Origin: Chloroflexota bacterium
GTDB lineage: Bacteria > Chloroflexota > Limnocylindria > Limnocylindrales > CSP1-4
Length of the DNA stretch: 36,750 nt
NCBI GenBank assembly: GCA_017881915.1
Contig: JADGQK010000024.1
Span: 1 to 36,750 of the forward strand
Direction: 5' to 3'
Shown: one piece after another, positions 1 to 8,772 of the stretch
Layout of the letters: every line of letters begins with the position of its first letter
How positions within the stretch are numbered: the first letter of the stretch is position 1
Program-made: the position numbers and the translations under genes
The notes under the pieces: model-generated
Databases searched by the model: none
What the model was told of the DNA's origin: nothing
The model's input: the letters and a program-made list of their open reading frames with translations, nothing else

Positions 1-120
1 CACGACGTGGAACTCGGGCCGCCGTCCGAGGAGGGCCACGAGGCCCTGCCGGACGACCTCGTGGTCGTCCACGATCAGCAGGCTCAGGGGGCGGCTCGCA
101 GGGGACTCCGTGTCGGGCAC
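1..120 (-). CDS. Response regulator, N-terminal fragment (NarL/FixJ-like receiver)
   Basis: The first 40 codons of a gene running off the left edge of the window. The translation begins VPDTESPASR and continues into LLIVDDHEVVRQGLVALL, the start of a CheY-like receiver domain: a hydrophobic beta-1 strand, then acidic residues D18 and D19 that help bind Mg2+ next to the phosphorylated Asp. The DDHxxVRQGL pattern is typical of NarL/FixJ regulators with a C-terminal LuxR helix-turn-helix, but that half is outside the window. The GTG start at 120 is supported by an AGAGGAG ribosome-binding site just upstream. It diverges from the stress-protein gene at 273. The partner kinase is not visible. Confidence 0.85.
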   Translation of the reverse strand, partial: MPDTESPASRPLSLLIVDDHEVVRQGLVALLGRRPEFHVV

Positions 121-272
121 GCTGGCTCCTCTTAGCTGGCTCGGCACCATGGGTCGACCATCATGGACGAGGATAGCAAGCGCGCGACCCGGGGAGATCG
201 GGGCTGGATGGCCCGCTCGAATGGGCCGGACGTCACTGGCCCCTACCGAGCCAACAGCCCGATGATCCCCAG

Positions 273-800
273 ATGGAACCGGCTGCCGACCAGATGACGG
301 CGAACGAGTCGACACTCAGCCTGTCCGGAGTGGGGGAGGTCAAGAGCGGCGCGGGTGCGACTGCCCCGATTCCGGCCGGAATCCATCGCCTCCTGCTGGC
401 AACGGACCTGTCGGCCGCCTCCGAGCGGGCCGCTGAGGAGGCGATCAACCTCGCGGTTGAATCGGGCGCTCAACTCATCGTCCTGAGTGTCATCGACCCG
501 GGGCGGCTCAGCCTTCCTGGTGGCCGGATCCTCCGAAGGGTCGACCAGGAGCGATCAAGGATCGAGACCGGCGTGCAGATGCTCGTGAGTCGGGCCATGG
601 CGGCGGGCGCCCGAGCGGCGTTCCTCGTCTGGGAGGGCGACCCCGCCGAGGCGATCCTGGCAGCATCCGATGCGGAGAACGTGGATGTCATCGTCCTCGG
701 CTCGCACCGCCGCGGCCTTCTCGGAAGGCTCGTGCTCGGGAGCACCTCCGCCCGGGTCTCCGAGCAGGCTCGACGCAGGGTGCTCGTCGTTCCGCGCTGA
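273..800 (+). CDS. Universal stress protein (UspA family)
   Basis: A 175-residue protein with one Usp domain from about residue 37. It opens with the beta strand IHRLLLATDLSAASERA and closes with VIVLGSHRRGLLGRLVLGST and the last strand VLVVPR. The G-x2-G-x9-G-S/T pattern is the ATP-binding signature of the UspFG/MJ0577-like class, so nucleotide binding is likely. The first 36 residues are an Ala/Gly/Pro-rich extension. ATG at 273 or at 294 could be the start; neither has a good Shine-Dalgarno sequence. It stands alone between a divergent response regulator and the convergent glycerol operon, so its specific role is unknown. Confidence 0.85.
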   Translation: MEPAADQMTANESTLSLSGVGEVKSGAGATAPIPAGIHRLLLATDLSAASERAAEEAINLAVESGAQLIVLSVIDPGRLSLPGGRILRRVDQERSRIETGVQMLVSRAMAAGARAAFLVWEGDPAEAILAASDAENVDVIVLGSHRRGLLGRLVLGSTSARVSEQARRRVLVVPR

Positions 801-825
801 CATCGATCGAGAGCTGGTCCCGCCC

Positions 826-845
826 GCCTGACTCGCCGATCAGGC
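826..845. terminator. Weak bidirectional hairpin between convergent genes
   Basis: GCCTGA and TCAGGC form a 6-bp stem with an 8-base loop, between the end of the usp gene and the end of plsY, overlapping the plsY stop. There is no T-run. It may help end both convergent transcripts, but the stem is short. Confidence 0.3.
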
Positions 846-1460
846 CGGCTTGTCGATCGTTCGCTCCTGGCCGGCAAGCAGTCGTTCGACGTTGTCGCGG
901 TGGAAATACCAGATCAGGGCGGGCGCGCCAACGGCATAGATCAGGTGGCTGAGCGGCAAGCCCTGGACCAGGACGGCGGCAACCACGATCACTCCGGCCA
1001 GGGTGGTCGCCACGAGCGACCCGAGCGAGGAGTAGCGGGTCAGCCGAATCACGCCGAAGAAGACCGGGATCATGATCAGGGCGACCAGTGGCCAGAGGAC
1101 GACGAGTGAGCCGAAGGCCGGCGAGACGCCCCGGCCACCCCGGAAGCCGATGTACGGCGAACGGCTGTGACCGATGATCGCGACGAGCACGGCGATCCCC
1201 TGGATGACCAGCCCAGCACCGAGCAGCCCCGGCACGGCTGCGGCGAGCGAGCCTTTCAGGAGGTCGAGGATGCCGGCGACGGCGGCGACCCGAGGACCAA
1301 GAACGCGCAGGACGTTCGCGCCGCCGGTCCGACCGCTGCCCTGGGTCCGTGGGTCCGGACCACCAACGAGCCGGGCCAGCACGACGCCCCAGGGGATCCC
1401 GCCGACGAGGTAGGCGCCACCGATCGAGACCACCCCCACGGCAATCGTCGTCGTGTCCAT
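840..1460 (-). CDS. plsY: Glycerol-3-phosphate acyltransferase PlsY-like
   Basis: A 206-residue integral membrane protein, about the usual PlsY length, that would transfer an acyl group from acyl-phosphate to sn-glycerol-3-phosphate in phospholipid synthesis. The three conserved loops can be seen: GSGRTGGANVLRVLG (41-55; usual form GSGNxGATN), LLKGSLA (67-73), and GHSRSPYIGFRGGRGV (97-112; usual form GHxFPxxxxFKGGKGV). Hydrophobic segments lie between them. The motifs are divergent: Arg replaces Asn in loop 1 and the FP of loop 3 is missing, so activity is likely but not certain. It is the last gene of the glpK-glpABC-panE operon, 45 bp after the PanE-like gene, which fits a shared glycerol-3-phosphate pool. 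Confidence 0.85.
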   Translation of the reverse strand: MDTTTIAVGVVSIGGAYLVGGIPWGVVLARLVGGPDPRTQGSGRTGGANVLRVLGPRVAAVAGILDLLKGSLAAAVPGLLGAGLVIQGIAVLVAIIGHSRSPYIGFRGGRGVSPAFGSLVVLWPLVALIMIPVFFGVIRLTRYSSLGSLVATTLAGVIVVAAVLVQGLPLSHLIYAVGAPALIWYFHRDNVERLLAGQERTIDKPA

Positions 1461-1505
1461 GCCGGCGCAGTATATCGACCGGTCCGGGCCAAACCGGCCC
1501 GCCGC

Positions 1506-2531
1506 CTATGTTCCAGCAATCGCCTCGAGCAGCCGGTCGGGCTGTCCGCGGAACCAGGCCCGACGCTCCGGGTCCCGGTTGCATGCCTCGACCAGTTCGG
1601 CCAGACGAGCGTTGACGGGGGCCGGCAGGCCGAGCGCGGACGCGGCCTGGGCGACGGCCCCGTTGAGCCAGGCCACCTCGCTGGGATCGCCTGTGCCACC
1701 CGCCAGGTGGAGATGCAGTGACGGCCGCTTGCCGCCCCGCCCGGCCGCGACCACCCGGCTGAGGATCGGCTGGACGAGTGGCCCGGGCAGGCGGGCAGCA
1801 AGCGGCAGGAGGCGGGCGTCGGCGCCGAACAACCGGATCGGGCGGAGGCCCTGGCCCGCCATGACGGCCAGTGCCTCGGCCAGCTGCTCGCGCTCCAGGC
1901 GGAACAGCCCCGGGTCGCGGTAGACGGCCACCGGGTCCAGGTCGACGATCGCGCCGCTGGCGTTGCCAAGCAGGTTGATCAGCAGCTTCGACCAGCGCAT
2001 GGCTGCCGCATTGGGGGTTGCCCGGGCGCGCAGCCCACCGCCGACAAAGGCCGCGGCGAGCCGCTGGATCGCGAGGTGAACGTCGGGGCGGACCGGGGCG
2101 AGGACGATCCCGCCGCGGGACAGCCGCCGGATCGATCCGCCTTCGGTTCGTTCGACCGAGGTCGTCAGGGAGCCGGCGATCAGGCCGCCCGCGGGTCGAG
2201 CGTCACGGAGCAGCTCATCCGCTCCGATGCCGTTCTCGACGGCCACGATCGTGGCCTCGGGCCAGGCTGCGGCGGTGCTGATCGCGCCGGCCAGCTGCGG
2301 CATCTTCACCGCGATCAGCACGATCTCCGGAGACCGTGTCAGGGCGTCGGCCGAACCGGCCGTGGTGACCCGGACGGCGGCCCCGGGCCCGGCCGGGCCG
2401 GCCACGGCCAGCGCTTCGGAGCGCACTCCGGCAGGCCCCCGACGGCGCAGGAGCTGGACCTCCTCGCCGGCCGAGGCGAGCGTCCAGCCCAGAAACGAGC
2501 CGACCGCTCCGGCCCCGATCACGAGGATCAC
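1506..2531 (-). CDS. Ketopantoate reductase family protein (PanE/ApbA-like)
   Basis: A 341-residue NAD(P)-dependent reductase. A Rossmann motif GAGAVG sits at residues 6-11. The family features VENGIGADELL and RWSKLLINLLGNASGAI (with the catalytic Lys and Asn) follow, then a C-terminal helical domain containing PSEVAWLNGAV, where the family Glu (TEIDxLNG) is kept. The segment before it lacks the usual MxxDxxxGR pattern. Ketopantoate reductase makes pantoate for coenzyme A. Here the gene overlaps glpC by 4 bp and precedes plsY, with no other pantothenate gene nearby, so a different hydroxy-acid or polyol-phosphate substrate is possible. Family assignment is firm; substrate is open. Confidence 0.8.
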   Translation of the reverse strand: MILVIGAGAVGSFLGWTLASAGEEVQLLRRRGPAGVRSEALAVAGPAGPGAAVRVTTAGSADALTRSPEIVLIAVKMPQLAGAISTAAAWPEATIVAVENGIGADELLRDARPAGGLIAGSLTTSVERTEGGSIRRLSRGGIVLAPVRPDVHLAIQRLAAAFVGGGLRARATPNAAAMRWSKLLINLLGNASGAIVDLDPVAVYRDPGLFRLEREQLAEALAVMAGQGLRPIRLFGADARLLPLAARLPGPLVQPILSRVVAAGRGGKRPSLHLHLAGGTGDPSEVAWLNGAVAQAASALGLPAPVNARLAELVEACNRDPERRAWFRGQPDRLLEAIAGT

Positions 2532-3895
2532 CGGCGCGTCGACCGGCTCACCGCCGCGGCATCGGGCGGGTCCGCCCGGATGGCCTCGCGGTCACCTGCG
2601 GCATACGCCTCGGCCAGGATCTCGACCGGGTGGCGGAGGCTGGTCCCGGTCGCCTTCTCGATCTGCCAGCGACAGGTCTCGGAGTCGCAGGCCGCCTGAC
2701 TGGCGCCGCTCTGCCGGACGCGCTCGAAGAGCGGCTCGCCCACCGCCATCGCGATCTCGTACTTCTCGCTCTTCAGCCCGTAGGTGCCGGCGATCCCGCA
2801 GCAATCGTGATCCATGTCGACCGCGCGCAGCCCGGGGACGAGCTCGAACAGGTCGAGCGCCGGCAGGCCGATACCGTGGCTGCGAAGCTGGCATGGAGCG
2901 TGGTACGGCAGCGTCCGATCGAGCGTTCCGAAGTGCGTGTCCAGGCGGCCCTGCTCGTGCAGGTCGAGCAGGAACTCGCAGATATCCCAGGTCGCCTCGG
3001 CCACGGCCCGGGCATCGGCGTCGTCGATGTCGAGCATCTCGCGGTACTCGGCCTTGATCGTGTGGGTGCACGACGTGGACGTGCCCACGATCCGATAGCC
3101 GGCCCGGGCATAGCCGGCCAGCACGGCCAGGTTGGTGCGGGCCCGGCCCCGCGCCTGGCGGTAGAGGCCGTTGCTGATCAGGGGCAGGCCGCAGCAGACC
3201 TGGGGCGGGACAATCACCGCGAAGCCGTTCCTCTCGAGCACGTCGATCGCGGCCTGGCCGACATGCGGTTCGTAGTAGTTGGCAGCGCAGCCATGGAAGT
3301 AGACCACTGCGCGCTCGGGTGATGGGGCATCGGCCGACCAGGCGGAGCGGCGGTGCCGTCCGAGGCGGGAGCGGAATGTCCGGCGGCTGAACGGCGGCAG
3401 CGGGGCCCGCCGGTCGATCCGAATGACCCGATCGACCAGCATCCGGAACAGCCCATTGCCGAACGCCCGGTTGGCGAGCGGCGCGGTCAGGACGCCGAGT
3501 CGACCGGTCAGGTCCGTCTGGCCGAGCAGCCAATCACGCAGCCGCGGCCGGTGGCTGGACCGGGACGCAGCCCGGGCCCGACTGTTCATCTCGGCGATCT
3601 TCACGTCCGCCGGACAGGCCGTCGTGCAGAAGCCGCAACCCGAGCAATAGTCAACCGATTGGTCGGGCGACCGGACGACGGAGAGTTCGCCGCTGCCCGG
3701 CGCCAGGATTGTGCCGAGCCGGAAGCGCTGGGCCTGCGGTCCAACGTACTTCGGGCCGGGGAACAGGTCGGTGACCCGGGCAACCGGGCAGACAGTCGTG
3801 CACACGTTGCACTTGAGGCACTCGTCGGCGCTCAGCCCCACGAGCGGGTCAGAGGATGCGCCAGCGGCCCTGGTGACCAGCTCGGCGATCGTCAC
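2528..3895 (-). CDS. glpC: Anaerobic glycerol-3-phosphate dehydrogenase subunit C-like Fe-S protein
   Basis: A 455-residue iron-sulfur subunit that would pass electrons from GlpA/B to the quinone pool. Two ferredoxin-type [4Fe-4S] motifs lie at the N-terminus: Cys 26, 29, 32, 36 and Cys 84, 87, 90, 94. Two CCG domains follow, marked by FHGCAANYYEPH with VCCGLP, and APCQLRSHG with DCCGIAGTYG, as in heterodisulfide-reductase/GlpC proteins. The length is slightly above E. coli GlpC (about 400). It overlaps glpB upstream and the panE-like gene downstream by ATGA, so the three are translationally coupled. LutA or HdrD relatives share these domains; the glpA/glpB neighbours decide the call. Confidence 0.9.
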   Translation of the reverse strand: MTIAELVTRAAGASSDPLVGLSADECLKCNVCTTVCPVARVTDLFPGPKYVGPQAQRFRLGTILAPGSGELSVVRSPDQSVDYCSGCGFCTTACPADVKIAEMNSRARAASRSSHRPRLRDWLLGQTDLTGRLGVLTAPLANRAFGNGLFRMLVDRVIRIDRRAPLPPFSRRTFRSRLGRHRRSAWSADAPSPERAVVYFHGCAANYYEPHVGQAAIDVLERNGFAVIVPPQVCCGLPLISNGLYRQARGRARTNLAVLAGYARAGYRIVGTSTSCTHTIKAEYREMLDIDDADARAVAEATWDICEFLLDLHEQGRLDTHFGTLDRTLPYHAPCQLRSHGIGLPALDLFELVPGLRAVDMDHDCCGIAGTYGLKSEKYEIAMAVGEPLFERVRQSGASQAACDSETCRWQIEKATGTSLRHPVEILAEAYAAGDREAIRADPPDAAAVSRSTRR

Positions 3896-5235
3896 GACCG
3901 AGCCTCCCGGCCGGCCCCGACCACCGCCGCCGATCGGGGCGCCGAGCCCGAACCGCGCAGCTCCAGGGCGGCCAGCCGGCCGCTGGCGATCGCGACCCCG
4001 TCGCCGCAGCGCTGGCGAAGGAAGCGCTGCCCGGCCAGGAGACTGCCCGCGATCCGGACGTTCTCGGCCAGGGGTCGCTCGAGAGCGCCCGGCGCTACGG
4101 GCCGCAGCCGGACATCCGTGCGGATCCCGGCAGCCTCGAGCGGGTGGCCGGCCGGATCGAACGGATCAACGAGGAGCCAGTCACCGCGTTCGGGACCGTC
4201 GACCGGCAGGCCGAGGACTGATTCGACCAGCGAACCGGCCCGTTCGGCCACGATCCCGCCGCCCGCGATCCCGCCTGTTGCAAGCACGATGGCACCGGCC
4301 GTCAGGACGAATTCGCGGGCAGCGGCCGGGGCCCGCAACTCGGCCACCCGCCCGTCGGCGCCGATGACCCCGTGAACTGCCTCGCCCACCTGGAGACGGC
4401 CACCGAGCCGGCGCAGCGTCGCCCGCAGCGCCGCGAAAAGGCGCAGGCCGGGCACGCTCGGCGGGACCAGCGCAACCTCGAACGGAGCGAGCGGCAGGCG
4501 CTCGCGGGCGGCCGCCAGGGCGGCTGGGTGATCATGAAGGCCGAGAACCGCGGGGAGCGCGATCCGCCCCGGTTCCTGCGGCCGGCCCTCCAGCGCGCGG
4601 GCGATCGCCTCGAGGGCGGTCGCGCGCCAGTCCGGGTCGTCGAAGAAGCGGGCAAGGTCCAGGCTCGAGAGGTTGTGCCTGCCGGCCAGGCCCGGCAGCT
4701 CGACGGTCAACGCCTCGACCCGGGCCGGTCGCGGATGCCCCCGCCAGGTCGATGGGCGGCGGAGGCCGGCCGCGATCGCGTCCGGCCAGAAATCCCGGAA
4801 GCCGGCGGGTCCACAGACGACCAGCGTCTCACCCGCCGTCCAGGCGGGCAGTGCGGCCGCCATCCCGTCGGGCAGGATCGCCGCGAGCCGGGTCGACCCG
4901 ATCGCGGTCGGGATGGCCCGCAGTGGGTCGGTAAGCTCGCCGACCAGGTCGAGTCCTTCGGCGCCCAGGGCGCTGCGGAGCCAGGCAAGAGCATCGGGCA
5001 GGCCGTCGGCGAGGAACGCGTAGGGATGTCCCTCGAGCCGGGCCAGGCGCTCCACGGCGTCCAGGCTAGTGCGCGAGCCGGGCAGCGCCCCGGCATCGAT
5101 CCCGCCGGGTGCCCAATGCGTCGCAGCATGGCCGGTTGCCATGACCTGGACCCGGGCGCCGGCCTCGGCGAGCTGAATCGCCGCGGTCAGGCCGGCCAGA
5201 CCGGCGCCGACGACGGCCACGTCAGCGCGGGCCAT
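3892..5235 (-). CDS. glpB: Anaerobic glycerol-3-phosphate dehydrogenase subunit B-like flavoprotein
   Basis: A 447-residue FAD/NAD(P)-binding protein. The dinucleotide-binding motif GAGLAG is at residues 10-15 after MARADVAVV, and a second flavoprotein motif, VLATGGIAGGGIVAE, lies near the C-terminus. Similar in size to E. coli GlpB (419). The open frame continues upstream to 5709, but that extension is antisense-free noise across glpA with no family features, so ATG 5235 is chosen; it overlaps the end of glpA by 14 bp. GlpB is thought to link GlpA to the membrane Fe-S subunit GlpC, and the A-B-C order here matches the classical operon. Confidence 0.87.
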   Translation of the reverse strand: MARADVAVVGAGLAGLTAAIQLAEAGARVQVMATGHAATHWAPGGIDAGALPGSRTSLDAVERLARLEGHPYAFLADGLPDALAWLRSALGAEGLDLVGELTDPLRAIPTAIGSTRLAAILPDGMAAALPAWTAGETLVVCGPAGFRDFWPDAIAAGLRRPSTWRGHPRPARVEALTVELPGLAGRHNLSSLDLARFFDDPDWRATALEAIARALEGRPQEPGRIALPAVLGLHDHPAALAAARERLPLAPFEVALVPPSVPGLRLFAALRATLRRLGGRLQVGEAVHGVIGADGRVAELRAPAAAREFVLTAGAIVLATGGIAGGGIVAERAGSLVESVLGLPVDGPERGDWLLVDPFDPAGHPLEAAGIRTDVRLRPVAPGALERPLAENVRIAGSLLAGQRFLRQRCGDGVAIASGRLAALELRGSGSAPRSAAVVGAGREARS

Positions 5236-6916
5236 CGCCCACCCCCACCTCGATCGGCAGCTCGGCGGTTGCCGGCTCGAATGCGTCCAGGCCAAGGATG
5301 CCCCAGTAGATCCCGGTCGACAGCCACAGTTCCTGGAGCTGGCGACCCCAGGCGATCGGTCGGGTGCCCCGATAGCGCTCGCGCATGAAGGCCACGAGGG
5401 TGCCTTGGGCAAGCTCCGCGCGGGCGTCCGCCGCATTCTCGCCGGCCGCGTCCGGAGCCTCGGCCGACCCCAGCGCGGCGACGACGCCGGCCGCCCGGAA
5501 CGTACAGAAGGCGCCCTGGCACGGGCCCATCCCCAGCCGGGTGCCCCGGCGGACGTCATCGAGGCTGCAGGGCATGCGCTCGGCGAGGAAGCCCTCGAGC
5601 GCCGGCCGGGTGACGAGCTCGCACTCGCAGATGAGGGTGGCATCGCCCCCGCCGGCCGCCTCGTGCTCGGCCAGTCGATGACCCAGCCAGTAGTAGCCAT
5701 GCCCGGCAACCTGCCCCGGAAGGACGTCGTCGGCCGTGCTGCACGGCAGATCCACGCCGAGCTTCGCGCAGACGGCGTCAGCCGTCTGCTCCGCCATCAG
5801 CCGATACGTCGTCAGCTTGCCGCCGACAACCGACACGAAGTTCGAGACGCCGTCGCGGGCTTCGTGGTCGATCACCACGTGGGCCCGGGAAACCTCCCGA
5901 TCGGCCGCACCGGCGCTCACGCCCGCCGGACCGGCGACCTCGGCCGGCATGTACAGCGGCCGGACCCCGGCGTAGGCCCGCAGGATCCGCATCCGCCCGA
6001 GGTCGGGGAAGAGCGCCTCGCCCGCTTCGACCAACGCCTCGACCTCGGCCGGGGTGACCTCATAGTGGTCCGGGTCGTCGACGCCGATCTCGGTGGTCCC
6101 CAGGATCGCCACGGTGTGGACCGGGACCATGATGTCGCCGTCGCCCGGGGGCTTGCAGCGATTGATGACCGAGTCGGTCATGCGCTGGTTGTAGATGAGC
6201 ATCGAGCCCTTGCCCGGGGACATTGGCAGGCTCACGCCGGCCAGGGCCGCGACCCGGCCGGCCCACGCCCCGGTGGCCGACACGACGATCCGGGGCACGA
6301 TCCGCTCGACCGTGCCGCTGCGCACGTCCGCGATCGACACCGCCGCGACGAACCCACCGTTGCGCTCCATGCCCACGACCTGCCGATAGGGCAGGGCAGC
6401 GCTGCCGTGCTGGCGAGCGTCGAGCAGGTTCGCCTCGACAAGCCGCCATGGCTCGAGCGAGGCGTCGGGGACCCGGAAGGCGCGCCGGATCCCGCGATTG
6501 AGGGCCGGCTCGCGCCGGAACAGCTCGGCGACGGGCTCCTCGGCGCACGGGATTCCGACCGCCGCGCAGCGGCCCGGGAACGCACCGACGTAGTCATCCG
6601 GGTCGTCCGGCGTGGCCACGAAGATCCCGCCCGTGTCCTCGATGCAGGCCGGGGCGATCCGGCGCAGGATCCCGTTCTCGAGGATGCACTCGCGGGCCGC
6701 CTGGGCGTCCCGGGCAACGTACCGCGCGCCCGAATGGAGGAGGCCGTGGTACCGGCCGCTCGTGCCGCTGGCGAGGTCAGCCTTCTCGACCAGAAGGCAA
6801 CGCAGGCCGCGTCGGGCGAGGTCGCGCAGGAGGCCCGCGCCGGTTGCGCCGCCGCCGACGATCAGGACATCGACGGTGCGGGGCAGTCCGCTGCGGCCGG
6901 TCATCGAGTCCATCAT
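5222..6916 (-). CDS. glpA: Anaerobic glycerol-3-phosphate dehydrogenase subunit A
   Basis: A 564-residue catalytic flavoprotein oxidising glycerol-3-phosphate to DHAP. VDVLIVGGGATGAG (15-28) is the FAD-binding fold and LASGTSGRYHGLLHSGARY (48-66) is the GlpA/GlpD signature. VSVVGGKLTTYRLMAEQ follows at 362-378. The C-terminal part carries a BFD-type [2Fe-2S] motif with Cys 430, 432, 466 and 471 (LICEC and GPCQGAFC), which separates GlpA from the shorter aerobic GlpD. The start could be Met1, Met2 or Met5. It begins 24 bp after glpK and overlaps glpB. Confidence 0.93.
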   Translation of the reverse strand: MMDSMTGRSGLPRTVDVLIVGGGATGAGLLRDLARRGLRCLLVEKADLASGTSGRYHGLLHSGARYVARDAQAARECILENGILRRIAPACIEDTGGIFVATPDDPDDYVGAFPGRCAAVGIPCAEEPVAELFRREPALNRGIRRAFRVPDASLEPWRLVEANLLDARQHGSAALPYRQVVGMERNGGFVAAVSIADVRSGTVERIVPRIVVSATGAWAGRVAALAGVSLPMSPGKGSMLIYNQRMTDSVINRCKPPGDGDIMVPVHTVAILGTTEIGVDDPDHYEVTPAEVEALVEAGEALFPDLGRMRILRAYAGVRPLYMPAEVAGPAGVSAGAADREVSRAHVVIDHEARDGVSNFVSVVGGKLTTYRLMAEQTADAVCAKLGVDLPCSTADDVLPGQVAGHGYYWLGHRLAEHEAAGGGDATLICECELVTRPALEGFLAERMPCSLDDVRRGTRLGMGPCQGAFCTFRAAGVVAALGSAEAPDAAGENAADARAELAQGTLVAFMRERYRGTRPIAWGRQLQELWLSTGIYWGILGLDAFEPATAELPIEVGVGDGPR

Positions 6917-6940
6917 GCCCCAGCCGGGGGAGCGCCGCAG

Positions 6941-8458
6941 TCAGCCTCCGGGCTCCAACCAGTCGAACGTCCGGCCGACCGCCTTCTTCCACCAGTGGTA
7001 TCCCCGCTCACGGTCGGCGGCATCAAGCGTCGGGGTCCATTCCCGGTCCGTTCGCCAGTTCGCCCGCAGGTCGTCCAGGGCCGACCAGAAGCCCACGGCC
7101 AGGCCGGCCGCATAAGCGGCCCCGAGGGCCGTCGTCTCGGTTACCTCGGGCCGGATCACCGGCACACCAAGGACGTCCGCCTGGAATTGCATCAGGAGCT
7201 CGTTGGACACCATCCCGCCGTCGACCTTGAGCGCGGAGAGCCTCACGCCAGCGTCGCGATTCATCGCATCGAGCACCTCGCGGGCTTGCCAGGCGGTGGC
7301 CTCCAGGGCCGCCCGGGCGAGGTGGCCCCGGGTGACATACCCGGTCAGGCCCACGATCACGCCGCGCGCCTCGCTGCGCCAGTACGGCGCGAAGAGTCCC
7401 GAGAAGGCCGGCACGAAGTAGACCCCGCCGTTGTCGTCGACCGTGCGGGCCAGTGCCTCGATGTCGTCGGATGCCCCGATCAGGCCCAGGTTGTCGCGCA
7501 GCCAGCCGACCAGGGCCCCGGCGATGGCGATCGAGCCCTCGAGGGCATAGACCGGCGGTCGCCCGCCCAGCTGGTAGGCGAGCGTCGTGAGCAGCCCGCT
7601 CTTTGACGGCACCGCCCGGGTCCCCGTGTTGAGGAGCATGAAGCAGCCCGTGCCGTACGTGTTCTTGGCCTCGCCGGCCGCGAAACAGGTCTGGCCGAAG
7701 AGGGCTGCCTGCTGGTCGCCCAGGTCACCCGCGATCGGAACCCCGGCGAGGGCCCCGGTCGCCGTGCCATAGACCTCGCTCGAGGCCCGGATGGGCGGCA
7801 GGAGCGCCCGCGGGATGTCGAGGACGCGCAGGATCTCCTCGTCCCACTCGAGCGTCTCGAGGTTCATCAGCATCGTCCGGCTGGCGTTGCTGACATCGGT
7901 GACGTGGATGCCTCCGGCGGGGCCGCCGGTCAAGTTCCAGATCAGCCACGTATCGATCGTGCCAAACAGCAGGTCCCCTGTCTCGGCCCGCCGTCGAGCG
8001 CCGTCCACATGGTCGAGGATCCAGCGGATCTTGGGGCCCGAGAAGTACGTCGCGAGGGGCAGCCCGACCGTCGCCCGAAAGCGATCCTGCCCACCCGACC
8101 GGGCCAGTTCGGCGACGATCTCGTCGGTTCGGGTGTCCTGCCAGACGATCGCGTTGTGGATCGGTCGGCCGGTCTGGCGATCCCACACGACCGTCGTCTC
8201 GCGCTGGTTCGTGATCCCCACGGCAACGAGGTCGGCGGCCGTGATTCCGGCCCCGGCCAGGGCCGCCCGGATCACGTCGTCGGAGCGCTCCAGGATCTCA
8301 ACGGGATCGTGCTCGACCCAGCCCGGCCGGGGATAGACCTGGCGGTGCGCGCGCTGATCGATCGCGATCGGCCGGCCGGCCCGGTCGAAGATGGCAAAGC
8401 GGGTGCTGCTGGTGCCCTGATCCAGGGCGCCGATGTAGTGGGTCATGGTCCTGCTCAT
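6941..8458 (-). CDS. glpK: Glycerol kinase
   Basis: A 505-residue FGGY-family kinase converting glycerol and ATP to sn-glycerol-3-phosphate; the length matches the family. Visible motifs are the N-terminal phosphate-binding loop DQGTSSTR (13-20), [26 protein letters not shown] with AIVWQDTRT, and the C-terminal ATP-domain segment [20 protein letters not shown] with [18 protein letters not shown]. Met1 or Met5 (8446) could be the start; Met5 has an AGGA just upstream. It is the first gene of the glpK-A-B-C-panE-plsY unit. No glycerol facilitator or GlpR-type regulator is seen nearby. Confidence 0.96.
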   Translation of the reverse strand: MSRTMTHYIGALDQGTSSTRFAIFDRAGRPIAIDQRAHRQVYPRPGWVEHDPVEILERSDDVIRAALAGAGITAADLVAVGITNQRETTVVWDRQTGRPIHNAIVWQDTRTDEIVAELARSGGQDRFRATVGLPLATYFSGPKIRWILDHVDGARRRAETGDLLFGTIDTWLIWNLTGGPAGGIHVTDVSNASRTMLMNLETLEWDEEILRVLDIPRALLPPIRASSEVYGTATGALAGVPIAGDLGDQQAALFGQTCFAAGEAKNTYGTGCFMLLNTGTRAVPSKSGLLTTLAYQLGGRPPVYALEGSIAIAGALVGWLRDNLGLIGASDDIEALARTVDDNGGVYFVPAFSGLFAPYWRSEARGVIVGLTGYVTRGHLARAALEATAWQAREVLDAMNRDAGVRLSALKVDGGMVSNELLMQFQADVLGVPVIRPEVTETTALGAAYAAGLAVGFWSALDDLRANWRTDREWTPTLDAADRERGYHWWKKAVGRTFDWLEPGG

Positions 8459-8543
8459 GATCCGGGGTCAACCAGGGATCCGGGGCCGGTCCCCTCAGGC
8501 TGGATTGTCCACCATCGCGATCGGCCGGACCGACCGGCGGCCC

Positions 8544-8771
8544 TCAGTCGGTCAGCGCCCCGATCGCCCGGCGGGCGGCCCGCCACCAGCGGCCACGCGA
8601 CGAGCCGCGCTCCTGTGCCCGGACCCGCGGCCGCGCCAGTCCATTGCCTTCCACGCCAGTTCGCGTTCCAGGGCAGGCCGGATCGCGCTCACAGGCAAGG
8701 AATGGCAGGCCAGTCGTCCGGTTCCGACGTTCGACCAGGGATGAGCCGCAATGTGGACAGACGACGAGCAT
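8544..8771 (-). CDS. Small zinc-ribbon protein (topoisomerase C4-type finger)
   Basis: A 75-residue protein, MLVVCPHCGSSLVERRN, with Cys pairs CPHC and CERDPAC spaced as in the C4 zinc fingers at the C-terminus of bacterial topoisomerase I (zf-C4_Topoism-like). The rest is an Arg-rich, likely disordered tail, consistent with nucleic-acid binding. The open frame extends further upstream, but the true start is probably ATG 8771: the stop of the cyclic-di-GMP gene sits one base before it (TGAGATG), indicating translational coupling. Function unknown. The coupling to a GGDEF/HD-GYP gene is the only contextual clue. Confidence 0.7.
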   Translation of the reverse strand: MLVVCPHCGSSLVERRNRTTGLPFLACERDPACPGTRTGVEGNGLARPRVRAQERGSSRGRWWRAARRAIGALTD

Positions 8772-8772
8772 C

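Noticed and set aside
5405-7606. A 733-codon plus-strand open frame across glpA and glpK
   Set aside because: Antisense to two well-supported genes; composition is that of a GC-rich shadow frame.
8505-8513. Isolated DnaA-box-like TTGTCCACC upstream of glpK
   Set aside because: A single 9-mer with no partners nearby; expected by chance.
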